64,000 bases of DNA from Paenibacillus phoenicis (GCF_034718895.1 NZ_JAYERP010000001.1:930001-994000); one strand, 5' to 3'. Positions 27,452 to 36,413 are shown, counted from the stretch's first letter. Numbers and translations: made by a program. Notes: generated by a model not told the origin, from the sequence alone.

Positions 27452-28072
27452 ATGGACGATTTATTAAAATATGAGCGCGAGTACTGGCAAGCGGGATATC
27501 CGCATATTGCGGGGATCGACGAAGTGGGCAGAGGCTGCTTGTTTGGAGATGTGGTAGCGGCTGCGGTCATTTTGCCGCAGGGGCTCGTGTTTGAGGACGT
27601 TAACGATTCGAAGAAATTAAGCGCCAAGAAGCGGGAGAAGCTGTTTGATCTCATTATGGAGCAGGCGATTGCCGTGGGGATCGGATTTGTGGATGCGGCT
27701 ACAATTGACCAAATCAATATTAAGCAGGCAACAAGGCGGGCGATGAAGCAGGCGGTCGAGCAGCTGACGATTCAGCCGGATTTTCTGCTCATCGATGCGG
27801 AGAAGGTGGATGTACCCATTCCCCAACTTTCGGTGATCAAAGGGGATGCCACCAGTCAGTCGATCGCGGCCGCTTCGATCGTTGCCAAGGTGACTCGGGA
27901 CCGTTTGTGCCAGGGCGAATGGGATGCACGTTATCCCGAATACGGAATCGCCGTACATAAAGGTTATGCAACCAAGCTGCACCGCGAACAGCTACTTGCA
28001 TTGGGGCCAACGCCGATGCATCGCAAGAGCTTTATGCGCAATTTGTTCGTGGAAGAACAAACGTTGTTTTAA
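27452..28072 (+). CDS. rnhB: Ribonuclease HII
   Basis: A 206-residue enzyme that nicks RNA in RNA-DNA hybrids, including single ribonucleotides in DNA. The catalytic acids are visible: Asp and Glu in GIDEVGRG, Asp in LLIDAEKV, and Asp in GEWDARYPEYGIAVHKGY; NDSKKLSAKKRE is also typical. The loop after the first motif reads GCLFGDVVAAAV instead of the widespread GPLAGPVVAAAV. The ATG at 27452 follows AAGGAGG; the 30-residue in-frame extension upstream has no conserved content. The 5' region of about 190 bases after the rbgA terminator holds no obvious gene. Confidence 0.94.
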   Translation: MDDLLKYEREYWQAGYPHIAGIDEVGRGCLFGDVVAAAVILPQGLVFEDVNDSKKLSAKKREKLFDLIMEQAIAVGIGFVDAATIDQINIKQATRRAMKQAVEQLTIQPDFLLIDAEKVDVPIPQLSVIKGDATSQSIAAASIVAKVTRDRLCQGEWDARYPEYGIAVHKGYATKLHREQLLALGPTPMHRKSFMRNLFVEEQTLF

Positions 28073-28084
28073 CTGGCATTCCTT

Positions 28085-28110
28085 ACCCGCTCTCGATCGA
28101 GGCGGGTTTT
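28085..28110 (+). terminator. Terminator after rnhB
   Basis: ACCCGC, TCTCGATCGAG and GCGGGT form a nested stem, followed by TTTT. It separates rnhB from the ylqG-ylqH unit. Confidence 0.8.
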
Positions 28111-28143
28111 CCATATCCTAAACGAAATCAAAGGGGGGAGCTT

Positions 28144-30181
28144 ATGAATATCGGACCGCTGCTGCGCAGTTTGATGGGGGACGTTCGTTCCGGGGAGCCG
28201 AAATCGCTGGAACTCAAGACGGGGCAGGTGGTCCGCGGCACGGTCTTGTCCGTCTCTGACGATGGGCAAGTGGCCGTCATTCAGGTCCAGGGCGTGAAGC
28301 TTCACGCTGCCTTAGAGACGCCGATGCGCCCGGGGGAAACAACGCTTCTGCAGGTGCAGCCGGAATCGAAGGACGGTTTAGCGGTCTTGAAGCCAATTTC
28401 CTCGGACCCGGGGACCGTCCTGTCTCCCGCTTCTCTTGCTAAGGCGCTCGAATCGCTGGGACTTGAGAATACGCCGGCGAACCGGGAATTCCTGCAGATG
28501 ATGCAGAAAAGCGGAATTCCGTTAACGCGGGAAAATTTGTCGCTCCTGCAGCAGGTCTCCGGGCTAAAGCCGGCTGGAGTGCCGCTGTCGGAGTGGATTC
28601 AGGCGGCCGGCATTGCTTTTGGACGGGGGCTTCCGATCACCGGTGAAACGGTAGCGGGGTTGCACCAAGCTGTTTTTGGACCTCCGCTGCACGTCCTGCT
28701 GTCCTCGCTGGAGGAGCAGATCGCCGGCTTTTTGCGCCAAGCGGGGCCGGACATGACCGGAAACGGAGGACATACCGGCTCAGGCTCGGCGGCTGGCTCA
28801 TCGGCTCAGACGGGGCAAACGGCATCCCCCTTGCTTGCGGGGGGCACCGCTTCTCCAGCGCCCGGGTCGAATGCCGGGACGGCCGCCTGGGGAGCAGCAC
28901 AAGCAGGGACGCTGCCGAGCGGCGGAGGAGCCCAGCCAAATCAGGCAGCTGGGTTGGTGCAGTTAGCCCGGCAGGGCGCTTTTGCGGTTGCCTCGGGCGG
29001 GCCGCAATCCCCGCAGCCGGGGCTGCAGGGACAGCAAGCCGCAAGTGCACCGGGCGGAGCGCTGGTCGCTAAGCTGCAAGCGGTGCTGGCGGAGCTGCAA
29101 TCGTCCGTGCTTCCGGAGGGCACGGACTTGCCGGGCCGCGCGATGGCCGGCCCGGCAGGAGGCGCCGCCGCCGATGGCAAGGGCCCGGCGGCGGCCGCGC
29201 CGCAAGGCGAAGGGCCCGCAGGGCCTTCGCCGGCGGGCACGCGCCCCACGCTCGCGGCGGAGCCGTGGGTGGGGCGCGTGCTGAAGCTGCTCGGTGCGGA
29301 GCACGAGCAGCAGGCGCCGCGCGACCGCGCCGGCGGCGAGCCCGCCGGCCGCGGGAGCGCAGGAAGCGCCGCCTGCGGCCGGCGCTTCGGCGCGGGCCGC
29401 CGCCGGGGGCGCGGAGGCGCCCGGCGGCCAGGTGCCCGGCAGCGGGCCTGCGGCCGCGCCGGAGGCGGCGCCAGCGCCGCTGCGCCATGCGGCAGCGGCG
29501 GGCGGTGCGGCCCCGGGCGAGGCGGAGCTCCCGCCGGGAAAGCGCAGCCGCTTGGCGCCGAAGCAGCCGCCGCAGCCGCTCGCAGCGGCAGCGGCGTGAC
29601 GGCGGCGAGCACGGCTGCGCATGAGACGCTGAAAGGCCTTCTCCTGCAGGTGATGGCCTCAGACGAGCTGCCCGCGCCGCTCCATGGAGGGGGGGGGGGG
29701 GGGGGCGGCGCGCCAGCTCGTACAGCAGCTGACCGGGCAGCAGCTGCTGCTCAATACCGACCGGACCGCGCCGTTTGCGCAGGTGACGATGTTCCTGCCC
29801 TTGATCGGTCCGGACGGCCGGCAAACCGCCGCCGTGCACATCGAGTCGCGGCGCGGACGCAAAGGCGAACTGGATCCGGCCAATTGCCGGTTATGGTTCG
29901 ATTTGCAGATGAAGACGCTGGGGCAAATCATGGTCGACGTACAGGTCGCCGACAAGAAGGTGCTGCTCAAAATCTACAGCGAAAAGGAAACGACCGGAGC
30001 CTTTTTGGAATCCCGCCAGGAAGAAGTGAGTACGGCGTTGGAGAAGGCGGGCTATCGGCTCTTATCGCTCAAGGCGGAGCCTTTGATCAAGCCGGAGGGG
30101 GAGGAAGGCAACGAAGCGGATTTCAGCCAGCCGATGTCTTATGCGCCTAGCGTATACAAAGGAGTGGATTACCGCGTATGA
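28144..30181 (+). CDS. ylqG: FliK-like protein (YlqG position), reading frame broken in a GC-rich linker
   Basis: The N-terminal 210 or so residues (MNIGPLLRSLMGDVRSGEPK onward) are readable without interruption. A long alanine/glycine/proline linker follows. The C-terminal 160 residues, in another frame from about 29706, resemble the FliK/Flg_hook C-terminal domain: LWFDLQMKTLGQIMVDVQVA, then EKETTGAFLESRQEEVSTAL and EKAGYRLLSLKAEP. The frames join only if one base is removed at the 17-G tract at 29689-29705. Between about 29300 and 29597 codon usage also looks better one frame over. Either these are sequence errors in extreme GC, or the gene is switched or decaying. The stop overlaps the ylqH start by ATGA. 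In Bacillus, YlqG at this position has no known function. Confidence 0.65.
29689..29705. repeat. 17-G homopolymer inside ylqG
   Basis: Seventeen consecutive G, the longest homopolymer in the window, at the exact place where the coding frame of ylqG shifts by one. The length is seen directly; whether it is real or an assembly error is not known. Confidence 0.85.
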
Positions 30182-30483
30182 AGGAGAAACCGCAAGCGCC
30201 CAGCTTGGCTTTCAAAAAAGCAGTCGCCTTGAAATACGACCCCGGCCAGGGAGAGGCTCCGGTCGTTGTGGCCAAAGGCAAGGGCCTGATCGCTGACCGG
30301 ATCCTTGACGCAGCGCTGGAGCACGGGATTCCAATCCAGGAGGACGCCGCATTGGTTGAGGTGTTGTCCAAGCTGGATTTGGATCAACAGATTCCTGCCG
30401 AACTGTATGACCTGGTTGCCGAAATTCTGACCTTTATTTATCGATCGGATAAAATGGCGGAAAGAGGGTTGTTCTTTGAGTAA
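30178..30483 (+). CDS. ylqH: FlhB C-terminal-domain-like protein YlqH
   Basis: A 101-residue protein that aligns by eye with the cytoplasmic domain of FlhB in this same window. AVALKYDPGQGEAPVVVAKG matches AVALKYDGSKMDAPQVIAKG, and IPAELYDLVAEILTFIYR matches IPADLFQAVAEVLAYVYR. The autocleavage motif NPTH of FlhB is replaced by LAFK, and all membrane helices are missing. The ATG overlaps the stop of the FliK-like gene, so the two are translationally coupled. FliK and FlhB-C interact during the flagellar substrate switch, so a physical interaction is a fair inference. The role is unknown. Confidence 0.85.
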   Translation: MKEKPQAPSLAFKKAVALKYDPGQGEAPVVVAKGKGLIADRILDAALEHGIPIQEDAALVEVLSKLDLDQQIPAELYDLVAEILTFIYRSDKMAERGLFFE

Positions 30484-30868
30484 CCTTGGCATCAATGGGC
30501 GAAGAGGAGATGGCCGCAAAGAACGCGGCCGGAAAGCGGAACAGGCCGCTTGCGAGCATCTGATTTCACAGGGATACACGATTCTTGAGCGGAATTGGCG
30601 CTGCCGCAGCGGAGAACTCGACATCATTGCCAGGAAGCGAGACGTTCTCGTGATCGTAGAAGTCCGAAGCCGCAGCCAGCAGGCTGCGGCTTTCGGCACG
30701 CCGGCGGAGTCGGTGAATGCCCGCAAAATCAAGCAGGTTCGTGATACAGCCGCGGTTTATTTGCATCGTACGGGTCAATCGGACGCCAACCTTCGCTTTG
30801 ATGTAATTGCGGTGACGTTCGGACGAGGCGATAATATCGCGCTGGAGCATATTCAAGCCGCTTTCTGA
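30476..30868 (+). CDS. yraN: YraN family (UPF0102) nuclease-like protein
   Basis: A 130-residue UPF0102 protein with a restriction-endonuclease-like core: GRKAEQAACEHLISQGYTIL, RCRSGELDIIARKRDVLVIVEVRSR (conserved E...D...ExK-type positions), and LRFDVIAV. Substrates are unproven, although Holliday-junction roles have been suggested. It starts with TTG after AAAGAGGG, overlapping the end of ylqH by eight bases, so it belongs to the ylqG-ylqH unit. It is convergent with the comM-like gene. Confidence 0.9.
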   Translation: MSNLGINGRRGDGRKERGRKAEQAACEHLISQGYTILERNWRCRSGELDIIARKRDVLVIVEVRSRSQQAAAFGTPAESVNARKIKQVRDTAAVYLHRTGQSDANLRFDVIAVTFGRGDNIALEHIQAAF

Positions 30869-30875
30869 CGGGGAC

Positions 30876-32495
30876 TCATCCCGCAACTTCATGCCGCCGG
30901 TCCAGTTGCCGGTATTGGATCGCTTCTGCGACATGCTCGGCACGAATATGGACTTCTCCTTCCAGATCGGCAATCGTTCGGGACAGCTTGATGATCCGGT
31001 CATATGCCCGCATGCTCAGCCCCAGCGTGGCAAAACAATCCTGCAGCAGCTTGGTCGCATCACGGTCTAGCGGGGCAAATCGACGCAGCAGGCTGCCGGA
31101 CAGCTCGCTGTTCCGGGAGATCCGGCAGCCGCGATAGCGTTCCTGTTGAATCCGTTCGGCTGCCATCACCTGTTCCCGCATCGCTGCGGAATCCAGCGGC
31201 TGAGGATCGTCCTGCCAACGCTGCGGGCGAGGAACCTCCACCTGCATATCAATCCGGTCTAATAAGGGGCCGGATATTTTTTCGCGGTATTGAGCGATTC
31301 GCCAAGGCGAGCAGGTACAGGCGGGCAGCGGCGGCTCGGCACCGAGATAGCCACACGGACACGGATTTAACGATCCCGCCAGCAGGAAATGAGCAGGGAA
31401 CGTGAACGACGCCCGGGAACGGCTGATGGTGACGACGCGATCCTCCAGCGGCTGGCGCAATACCTCCAGCACGTTCCGGGAGAACTCGGGCAGCTCGTCA
31501 AGGAACAACACGCCATGGTGGGCAAGGCTGACTTCCCCCGGCTTCGGGATTCCGCCCCCTCCAATCAGACCGCCGGCGGATATCGTATGGTGCGGCGAAC
31601 GAAAGGGGCGGCGCTGGATTAGTCCTTGCCCGGAATCATTGAATTTGCCGGCAGAGCTGTAGATTTTCGTGACCTCTAACGATTCTTCCAGCGTTAAGGG
31701 CGGCAGGATGGAGGGGAGTCGTTGCACCAGCATTGTCTTGCCGGTACCGGGCGGCCCGATCAGCACGATGTTATGGAACCCGGCGGCAGCGATGACCAGC
31801 GCCCGTTTAATTTGCCGCTGACCGATCACGTCGCTGTAATCGAGCAGGGGAGGAAGCTCGGCCGTTGTCCCCGTGCCTTCCGGCTTTTTCTCAAGATGGT
31901 TTAAGGTTTGAAGGACAAGCGGAGCCTGCTCTTGATGCACCTGAATGGAGTGCAAAGGCAACGCAGCTGCCACCTCCGAGTCCTTCGCTTCGTGCGAGGG
32001 AGGGGCGAGTTCGCTCAAATGGCTGAGGGCATAAACTCGAATACCTCCAAGCAGCAGCGCTTCTTCGGCATTATTCTGCGGGAGCAGCACCGCCGTAAAG
32101 CCATCGCGCCGTGCCCGATCCACCATGGACAGAACGCCTGGTACAGGACGCAGCGTGCCGTCCAGCGACAGCTCTCCGATGATCAACAAGCGCTCCTCCG
32201 GCGGCAATCTCACCTGGTCACTAGCCGCCAATATTGCCAGCGCGATGGCCAGATCGAAGGCCGAGCCTTCCTTGCGCAGGTCAGCCGGCGCTAAATTAAT
32301 CGTTACGCGCTGAAGCGGAAAGCGATAGCCGCAGTTTTTGATCGCTGCCCGGACCCGGTCAATCGCTTCGCGAACGGCCGAATCCGGCAAGCCGACGATG
32401 CTCGTTTGCGGAATGCCGCTGGACAAGTCAACCTCAACCTCGATGATCACGCCGTCAATGCCGTACAAGCAGGCGCTGTGTAGTTTACCGTACAT
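30876..32495 (-). CDS. comM: YifB/ComM family Mg-chelatase-like AAA+ ATPase
   Basis: A 539-residue ATPase. An N-terminal Lon-like/ChlI-N domain (about 1-165: VDLSSGIPQTSIVGLPDSAV, RVTINLAPADLRKEG) precedes the Mg-chelatase ATPase. Walker A is GPPGTGKT at 247-254 and Walker B follows in GVLFLDELPEF; a cysteine cluster (CPCGYLGAEPPLPACTC) is also present. In Gram-negative bacteria ComM is a helicase that extends branch migration during transformation; in Firmicutes the role is less clear. The ATG at 32495 has GAGGTG upstream; a 30-residue in-frame extension is rejected. dprA, three genes away, is also a transformation gene. Confidence 0.88.
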   Translation of the reverse strand: MYGKLHSACLYGIDGVIIEVEVDLSSGIPQTSIVGLPDSAVREAIDRVRAAIKNCGYRFPLQRVTINLAPADLRKEGSAFDLAIALAILAASDQVRLPPEERLLIIGELSLDGTLRPVPGVLSMVDRARRDGFTAVLLPQNNAEEALLLGGIRVYALSHLSELAPPSHEAKDSEVAAALPLHSIQVHQEQAPLVLQTLNHLEKKPEGTGTTAELPPLLDYSDVIGQRQIKRALVIAAAGFHNIVLIGPPGTGKTMLVQRLPSILPPLTLEESLEVTKIYSSAGKFNDSGQGLIQRRPFRSPHHTISAGGLIGGGGIPKPGEVSLAHHGVLFLDELPEFSRNVLEVLRQPLEDRVVTISRSRASFTFPAHFLLAGSLNPCPCGYLGAEPPLPACTCSPWRIAQYREKISGPLLDRIDMQVEVPRPQRWQDDPQPLDSAAMREQVMAAERIQQERYRGCRISRNSELSGSLLRRFAPLDRDATKLLQDCFATLGLSMRAYDRIIKLSRTIADLEGEVHIRAEHVAEAIQYRQLDRRHEVAG

Positions 32496-32752
32496 AACAA
32501 AAAAACACCTCATTCCTATCGATTTAAGCTTTGCTTGGGCAAAGCCTGGATTGGAAAAAGGTGCTTCCTTATTTTCCCGATTCATTTAGTTACACGTATT
32601 CTAGGACGAACGTTAACGATTGTCAAGTTGGCAAACCTACGCTGCTAAGGCGAAGCAGGGGAGGTATCAGAATGTGATTTCGGGAGGAAGCTGGCAAGCA
32701 TTTTTCTCACAACCTAAGATATTTTCATAAATTGCTGAAATTCGTCGAAATC

Positions 32753-32769
32753 CATCTCATGATGAGATG
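32753..32769. promoter_or_regulatory. Palindrome A upstream of sucC
   Basis: CATCTCATGATGAGATG is a perfect 17-bp dyad around a central G. A second copy lies 144 bp downstream. It sits in the 586-bp divergent gap between comM and sucC. Probably an operator; the regulator is not identified. Confidence 0.55.
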
Positions 32770-32845
32770 CGTGTGGGCGCAGTGTCAATTTTGGGCTGAA
32801 CAAATTGGCGCGAGTTTTTCCTGTCCCTGCAACTCCTTGAAACTT

Positions 32846-32858
32846 TGAAAGCGATTCA
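32846..32858. promoter_or_regulatory. Partial cre-like site upstream of sucC
   Basis: TGAAAGCGATTCA resembles the left part of the CcpA cre box but lacks the exact 14-base spacing of its final CA. Catabolite control of sucCD would be reasonable; the match is imperfect. Confidence 0.3.
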
Positions 32859-32896
32859 TTGCACTTTGGCCATTCTCCCCTGCTGCGTCAATTATT

Positions 32897-32913
32897 CATC
32901 TCAACTTGAGATG
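32897..32913. promoter_or_regulatory. Palindrome B upstream of sucC
   Basis: CATCTCAACTTGAGATG is a perfect dyad around a central C, extending to 21 bp with flanking TT and AA. It shares the arms CATCTCA/TGAGATG with palindrome A. It lies about 50 bases before the likely -35 region of sucC. Confidence 0.6.
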
Positions 32914-32952
32914 AAAATGATATAAAAAAGTTGTGTATAAATGATGAACTTT

Positions 32953-32984
32953 TTGAGGAAAGCGTTTCAAAAAAGTGGTACAAT
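32953..32984 (+). promoter_or_regulatory. Likely sucC promoter with overlapping cre-like sequence
   Basis: TACAAT at 32979-32984 is a good -10 element; TTGAGG at 32953 would be a -35 at an overlong 20-base spacing. GGAAAGCGTTTCA (32957-32969) between them resembles a cre box and shares GAAAGCG with the site at 32846. The leader of about 95 bases before sucC shows no clear fold. Confidence 0.4.
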
Positions 32985-33081
32985 ATTCTGGGTTTCAGCT
33001 GATGTTTTCGAGAAGGGGGACCACAAGCCGCTGGTTTTTGGACCCTCTAAAATACCGCCTGTTGATAGGAGGATTTTACGC

Positions 33082-34242
33082 ATGAATATCCATGAGTATC
33101 AAGGAAAAGAAGTCCTAAAGCAGTACGGTGTGGCCGTTCCTGAAGGACGCGTAGCGTTTACGGTCGAGGAAGCTGTGGAAGCGGCGAAAGCGCTGGGGAC
33201 CCCGGTTGTCGTGGTCAAGGCGCAAATTCATGCCGGAGGCCGCGGTAAAGCCGGCGGCGTCAAAGTGGCCAAAAGCTTGGATGAGGTGAGAACCTATGCT
33301 CAGGAACTCCTCGGCAAGGTACTGGTCACGCATCAAACGGGACCTGAGGGGAAAGAGGTCAAACGCCTCTTGATCGAGCAAGGCTGCGATATCAAGAAGG
33401 AGTATTACGTTGGCGTTGTCGTGGACCGTGGAACGGGCCGCGTGACGATGATGGCCTCTGAGGAAGGCGGCACAGAAATCGAAGAAGTGGCAGCCGCAAC
33501 TCCGGAGAAAATTTTCAAAGAAGTGGTTGATCCGGCTGTCGGCTTGACGCCGTTCCAAGCCCGCAGATTGGCTTACTCCATTAACATTCCTAATGAATTG
33601 GTAGGCAAAGCTACGCAGTTTATGCTGGCTTTGTATGAAGCTTTTGTGGACAAAGATTGTTCCATCGCGGAGATTAACCCGCTCGTCGTCACTGGCGATG
33701 GCAACGTCCTGGCGCTGGATGCGAAGCTGAATTTCGATTCCAATGCGCTGTTCCGTCATAAGGACATTTTGGCGTTGCGCGATCTGGAAGAAGAGGACGA
33801 GAAGGAGATCGAAGCCTCGAAGTACGACCTCAGCTACATTGCGCTCGATGGTAACATCGGCTGTATGGTGAACGGGGCCGGTCTGGCGATGGCGACGATG
33901 GACATCATCAAATATTACGGCGGAGACCCGGCGAACTTCCTGGATGTTGGGGGAGGCGCAACGGCGGAGAAGGTCACGGAAGCCTTCAAAATTATTTTGT
34001 CGGACGCCAAGGTGAAAGGGATTTTCGTGAATATTTTCGGCGGCATCATGAAATGCGACGTGATTGCTTCGGGGATCGTGGAAGCCGCGAAGCAGGTCGG
34101 TTTGGACCGTCCGCTCGTTGTGCGCCTTGAGGGAACAAACGTTGATCTCGGCAAGCAAATTCTAGCTGAATCGGGGCTGGCAATCGTCTCGGCAGATTCG
34201 ATGGCGGATGGCGCTCAGAAGATCGTTTCGCTCGTCTCGTAA
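33082..34242 (+). CDS. sucC: Succinyl-CoA ligase (ADP-forming) subunit beta
   Basis: A 386-residue ATP-grasp subunit of the TCA-cycle enzyme that makes ATP or GTP from succinyl-CoA. It begins [17 protein letters not shown] and contains [27 protein letters not shown] and [11 protein letters not shown], and the C-terminal [18 protein letters not shown] lies before the ATG; an upstream in-frame ATG at 32941 lies before the predicted transcription start and is rejected. It pairs with sucD after 54 bases. Confidence 0.97.
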   Translation: MNIHEYQGKEVLKQYGVAVPEGRVAFTVEEAVEAAKALGTPVVVVKAQIHAGGRGKAGGVKVAKSLDEVRTYAQELLGKVLVTHQTGPEGKEVKRLLIEQGCDIKKEYYVGVVVDRGTGRVTMMASEEGGTEIEEVAAATPEKIFKEVVDPAVGLTPFQARRLAYSINIPNELVGKATQFMLALYEAFVDKDCSIAEINPLVVTGDGNVLALDAKLNFDSNALFRHKDILALRDLEEEDEKEIEASKYDLSYIALDGNIGCMVNGAGLAMATMDIIKYYGGDPANFLDVGGGATAEKVTEAFKIILSDAKVKGIFVNIFGGIMKCDVIASGIVEAAKQVGLDRPLVVRLEGTNVDLGKQILAESGLAIVSADSMADGAQKIVSLVS

Positions 34243-34296
34243 TTTAGAGTGGTACCTCACATTGCAATCACCTATCCATAAGGGGAGGCTCGAAAT

Positions 34297-35226
34297 ATGA
34301 GTATTTTGGTCGATAAGAATACGAAGGTCATCACCCAGGGAATCACCGGGAAAACCGCATTGTTCCATGCCAAAGGAGCGCTTGACTACGGCACGCAAAT
34401 GGTTGGGGGAACGTCTCCGGGCAAAGGCGGCACGAAGGTAGATATTACCTTGGAGAGCGGCGAAACCGTCAGCCTGCCGGTGTTTAACACGGTTCGCGAA
34501 GCGAAGGAAGCGACGGGGGCTACCGCCAGCGTTATTTATGTACCGCCGGCATTTGCAGCCGATTCGATTCTGGAAGCCGTGGAAGCGGAATTGGATCTGG
34601 TCATCTGCATCACAGAGGGGATTCCGGTCCTCGATATGGTGAAGGTGAAACGTTATATGGAAGGGAAAAAGACCGTACTGATCGGTCCGAACTGCCCGGG
34701 CGTCATTACACCAGGCGAATGCAAAATCGGCATCATGCCGGGTTATATCCATTTGCCAGGTCATGTCGGCGTCGTATCGCGCAGCGGTACGTTGACGTAT
34801 GAAGCGGTGCATCAATTGACAACTCGCGGCATCGGGCAATCTTCGGCGGTTGGCATCGGCGGCGATCCGGTGAAGGGCTCGGAGTTCATCGATATTTTGC
34901 GCCGGTTTAATGATGATGACAACACGCATGCCGTGATCATGATCGGGGAAATCGGCGGAACGGCCGAAGAAGAGGCAGCCGAATGGATCCAGAAAAATAT
35001 GACGAAGCCTGTCGTTGGCTTTATCGGCGGTGTGACGGCTCCTCCAGGGAAACGGATGGGGCATGCCGGTGCGATTATTTCCGGCGGTAAAGGAACGGCG
35101 AAGGAAAAAATCGCTAAGCTGGAGTCCTGTGGCATAAAAGTAGCGCCTACGCCTTCGGAGATGGGCGCAACGCTGGTTAGTGTTCTGGAAGAACGCGGCC
35201 TTTTAGAATTGTGCACGACACGCTAA
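34297..35226 (+). CDS. sucD: Succinyl-CoA ligase (ADP-forming) subunit alpha
   Basis: A 309-residue CoA-binding subunit. The CoA-binding Rossmann part ([30 protein letters not shown]) is followed by the ligase part with [10 protein letters not shown] and the phosphohistidine His256 in [19 protein letters not shown] precedes the ATG. A terminator separates it from dprA. Confidence 0.97.
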   Translation: MSILVDKNTKVITQGITGKTALFHAKGALDYGTQMVGGTSPGKGGTKVDITLESGETVSLPVFNTVREAKEATGATASVIYVPPAFAADSILEAVEAELDLVICITEGIPVLDMVKVKRYMEGKKTVLIGPNCPGVITPGECKIGIMPGYIHLPGHVGVVSRSGTLTYEAVHQLTTRGIGQSSAVGIGGDPVKGSEFIDILRRFNDDDNTHAVIMIGEIGGTAEEEAAEWIQKNMTKPVVGFIGGVTAPPGKRMGHAGAIISGGKGTAKEKIAKLESCGIKVAPTPSEMGATLVSVLEERGLLELCTTR

Positions 35227-35256
35227 GCTATTTTTGATATAATCATACCCAAAGGT

Positions 35257-35307
35257 AAGCAACCTTCTTAGCCATAAACGGCTCGAGGAGGTTGCTTTTT
35301 TTATTTT
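35257..35307 (+). terminator. Terminator after sucD
   Basis: AAGCAACCTTCT pairs with AGGAGGTTGCTT (one mismatch), followed by seven T and a second T-run. Confidence 0.9.
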
Positions 35308-35324
35308 TCAAGGAGGGATTAGAT

Positions 35325-36413
35325 GTGGAGAAGAAATGGGTACTAGCGGGATTACATGAATTCCCCGGGGTAGGCTGGAAAACGCTGCAGCAAATCGTTG
35401 CATATGATGAGGACTGGGAGCATGCCATCGAGTTTACCGCAGCGGACTGGAGGGAGCGGGGACTGGGTCCAGAACTGTCACTTCGGCTGTCGGAGCGGTT
35501 CACTCGGGACTGGATTGAGGCCCAACTGGAACAGTACGACGGTAAAGGCATACAGGTAATTACAAGGCTGGATTTGGAGTATCCTATTTTAATGAAGGAG
35601 ACCGCTCAGCCGCCATGGGTTTTGTATGCTCTAGGCGATACCAGGCTGCTGAACGGCCTCTCTGTCGCGATGGTCGGTACGCGGACGCCAACCGCCTATG
35701 GACGAAAGGTAGGAGCTGCCTTAGCCGGTGAGCTTTGCGCCCTTGGGATCACGATCGTGAGCGGGATGGCCCGCGGGATTGACGGAGTTTGCCATGAAGC
35801 GGCTTTGCAGGCAGGAGGAACAACCATAGCCGTATTAGGCACTGCGATCGACGTTGCTTATCCTCCGGAGCATGTCTCGATGTATCGCCGCATCGCCGAG
35901 CAAGGGCTTGTCATCTCGGAATATCCGATCGGTACACCTGGCCATCCCGGGATGTTCCCGCAGCGCAACCGGATCATCGCGGGAATTGCTCATGGTACGG
36001 TGGTTGTGGAGGCCGACGCCCGCAGCGGTTCCTTGATCACGGCCGATAAGGCGCTGGAGGAAAATCGCGACCTGTTTGCTGTCCCCGGGCCGATTACCTC
36101 GCCGAAAAGCCGGGGCACCTTGTGGCTTTTGAAGCAGGGAGCCAAAATCGTAACCGAAGCCAAGGATATTTGGGAGGATTACGAGGCCTTTTTACCTGCC
36201 GCGAAGGAGACGAAAAAGGAAGCGGTAACAGGAAACAAGTTGACAGATGAGGAGCGCCGCATATACCATATGTTGGAGCAGGGCATCACGAGTTTTGATG
36301 ATCTGCTAGTGCAGACCGGGTGGGATTTTGGACTTTTACATTCAGTTCTGTTATCTTTAATCATGAAAAAAACGGCGGTTCAACTCCCCGGCTCCGTATA
36401 CCAGCTAATATAG
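35325..36413 (+). CDS. dprA: DNA-processing protein DprA (Smf)
   Basis: A 362-residue RecA-loading protein that binds single-stranded DNA during transformation. An N-terminal helical region is followed by a Rossmann core with AMVGTRTPTAYGRK, VSGMARGIDGVCHEAAL, FPQRNRIIAGIA, ARSGSLITADKALEENRDLF and AVPGPITSPKSRG. A C-terminal winged-helix domain covers about 300-362. The GTG at 35325 follows AAGGAGGG; an extension upstream would run into the terminator. topA follows, as in Bacillus. Confidence 0.95.
   Translation: MEKKWVLAGLHEFPGVGWKTLQQIVAYDEDWEHAIEFTAADWRERGLGPELSLRLSERFTRDWIEAQLEQYDGKGIQVITRLDLEYPILMKETAQPPWVLYALGDTRLLNGLSVAMVGTRTPTAYGRKVGAALAGELCALGITIVSGMARGIDGVCHEAALQAGGTTIAVLGTAIDVAYPPEHVSMYRRIAEQGLVISEYPIGTPGHPGMFPQRNRIIAGIAHGTVVVEADARSGSLITADKALEENRDLFAVPGPITSPKSRGTLWLLKQGAKIVTEAKDIWEDYEAFLPAAKETKKEAVTGNKLTDEERRIYHMLEQGITSFDDLLVQTGWDFGLLHSVLLSLIMKKTAVQLPGSVYQLI

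Noticed and set aside
28941-29839. Several long open frames on both strands in the 29 kb region
   Set aside because: The DNA is extremely GC-rich and has few stops in any frame; the products are arginine/alanine/proline low-complexity with no ribosome sites.
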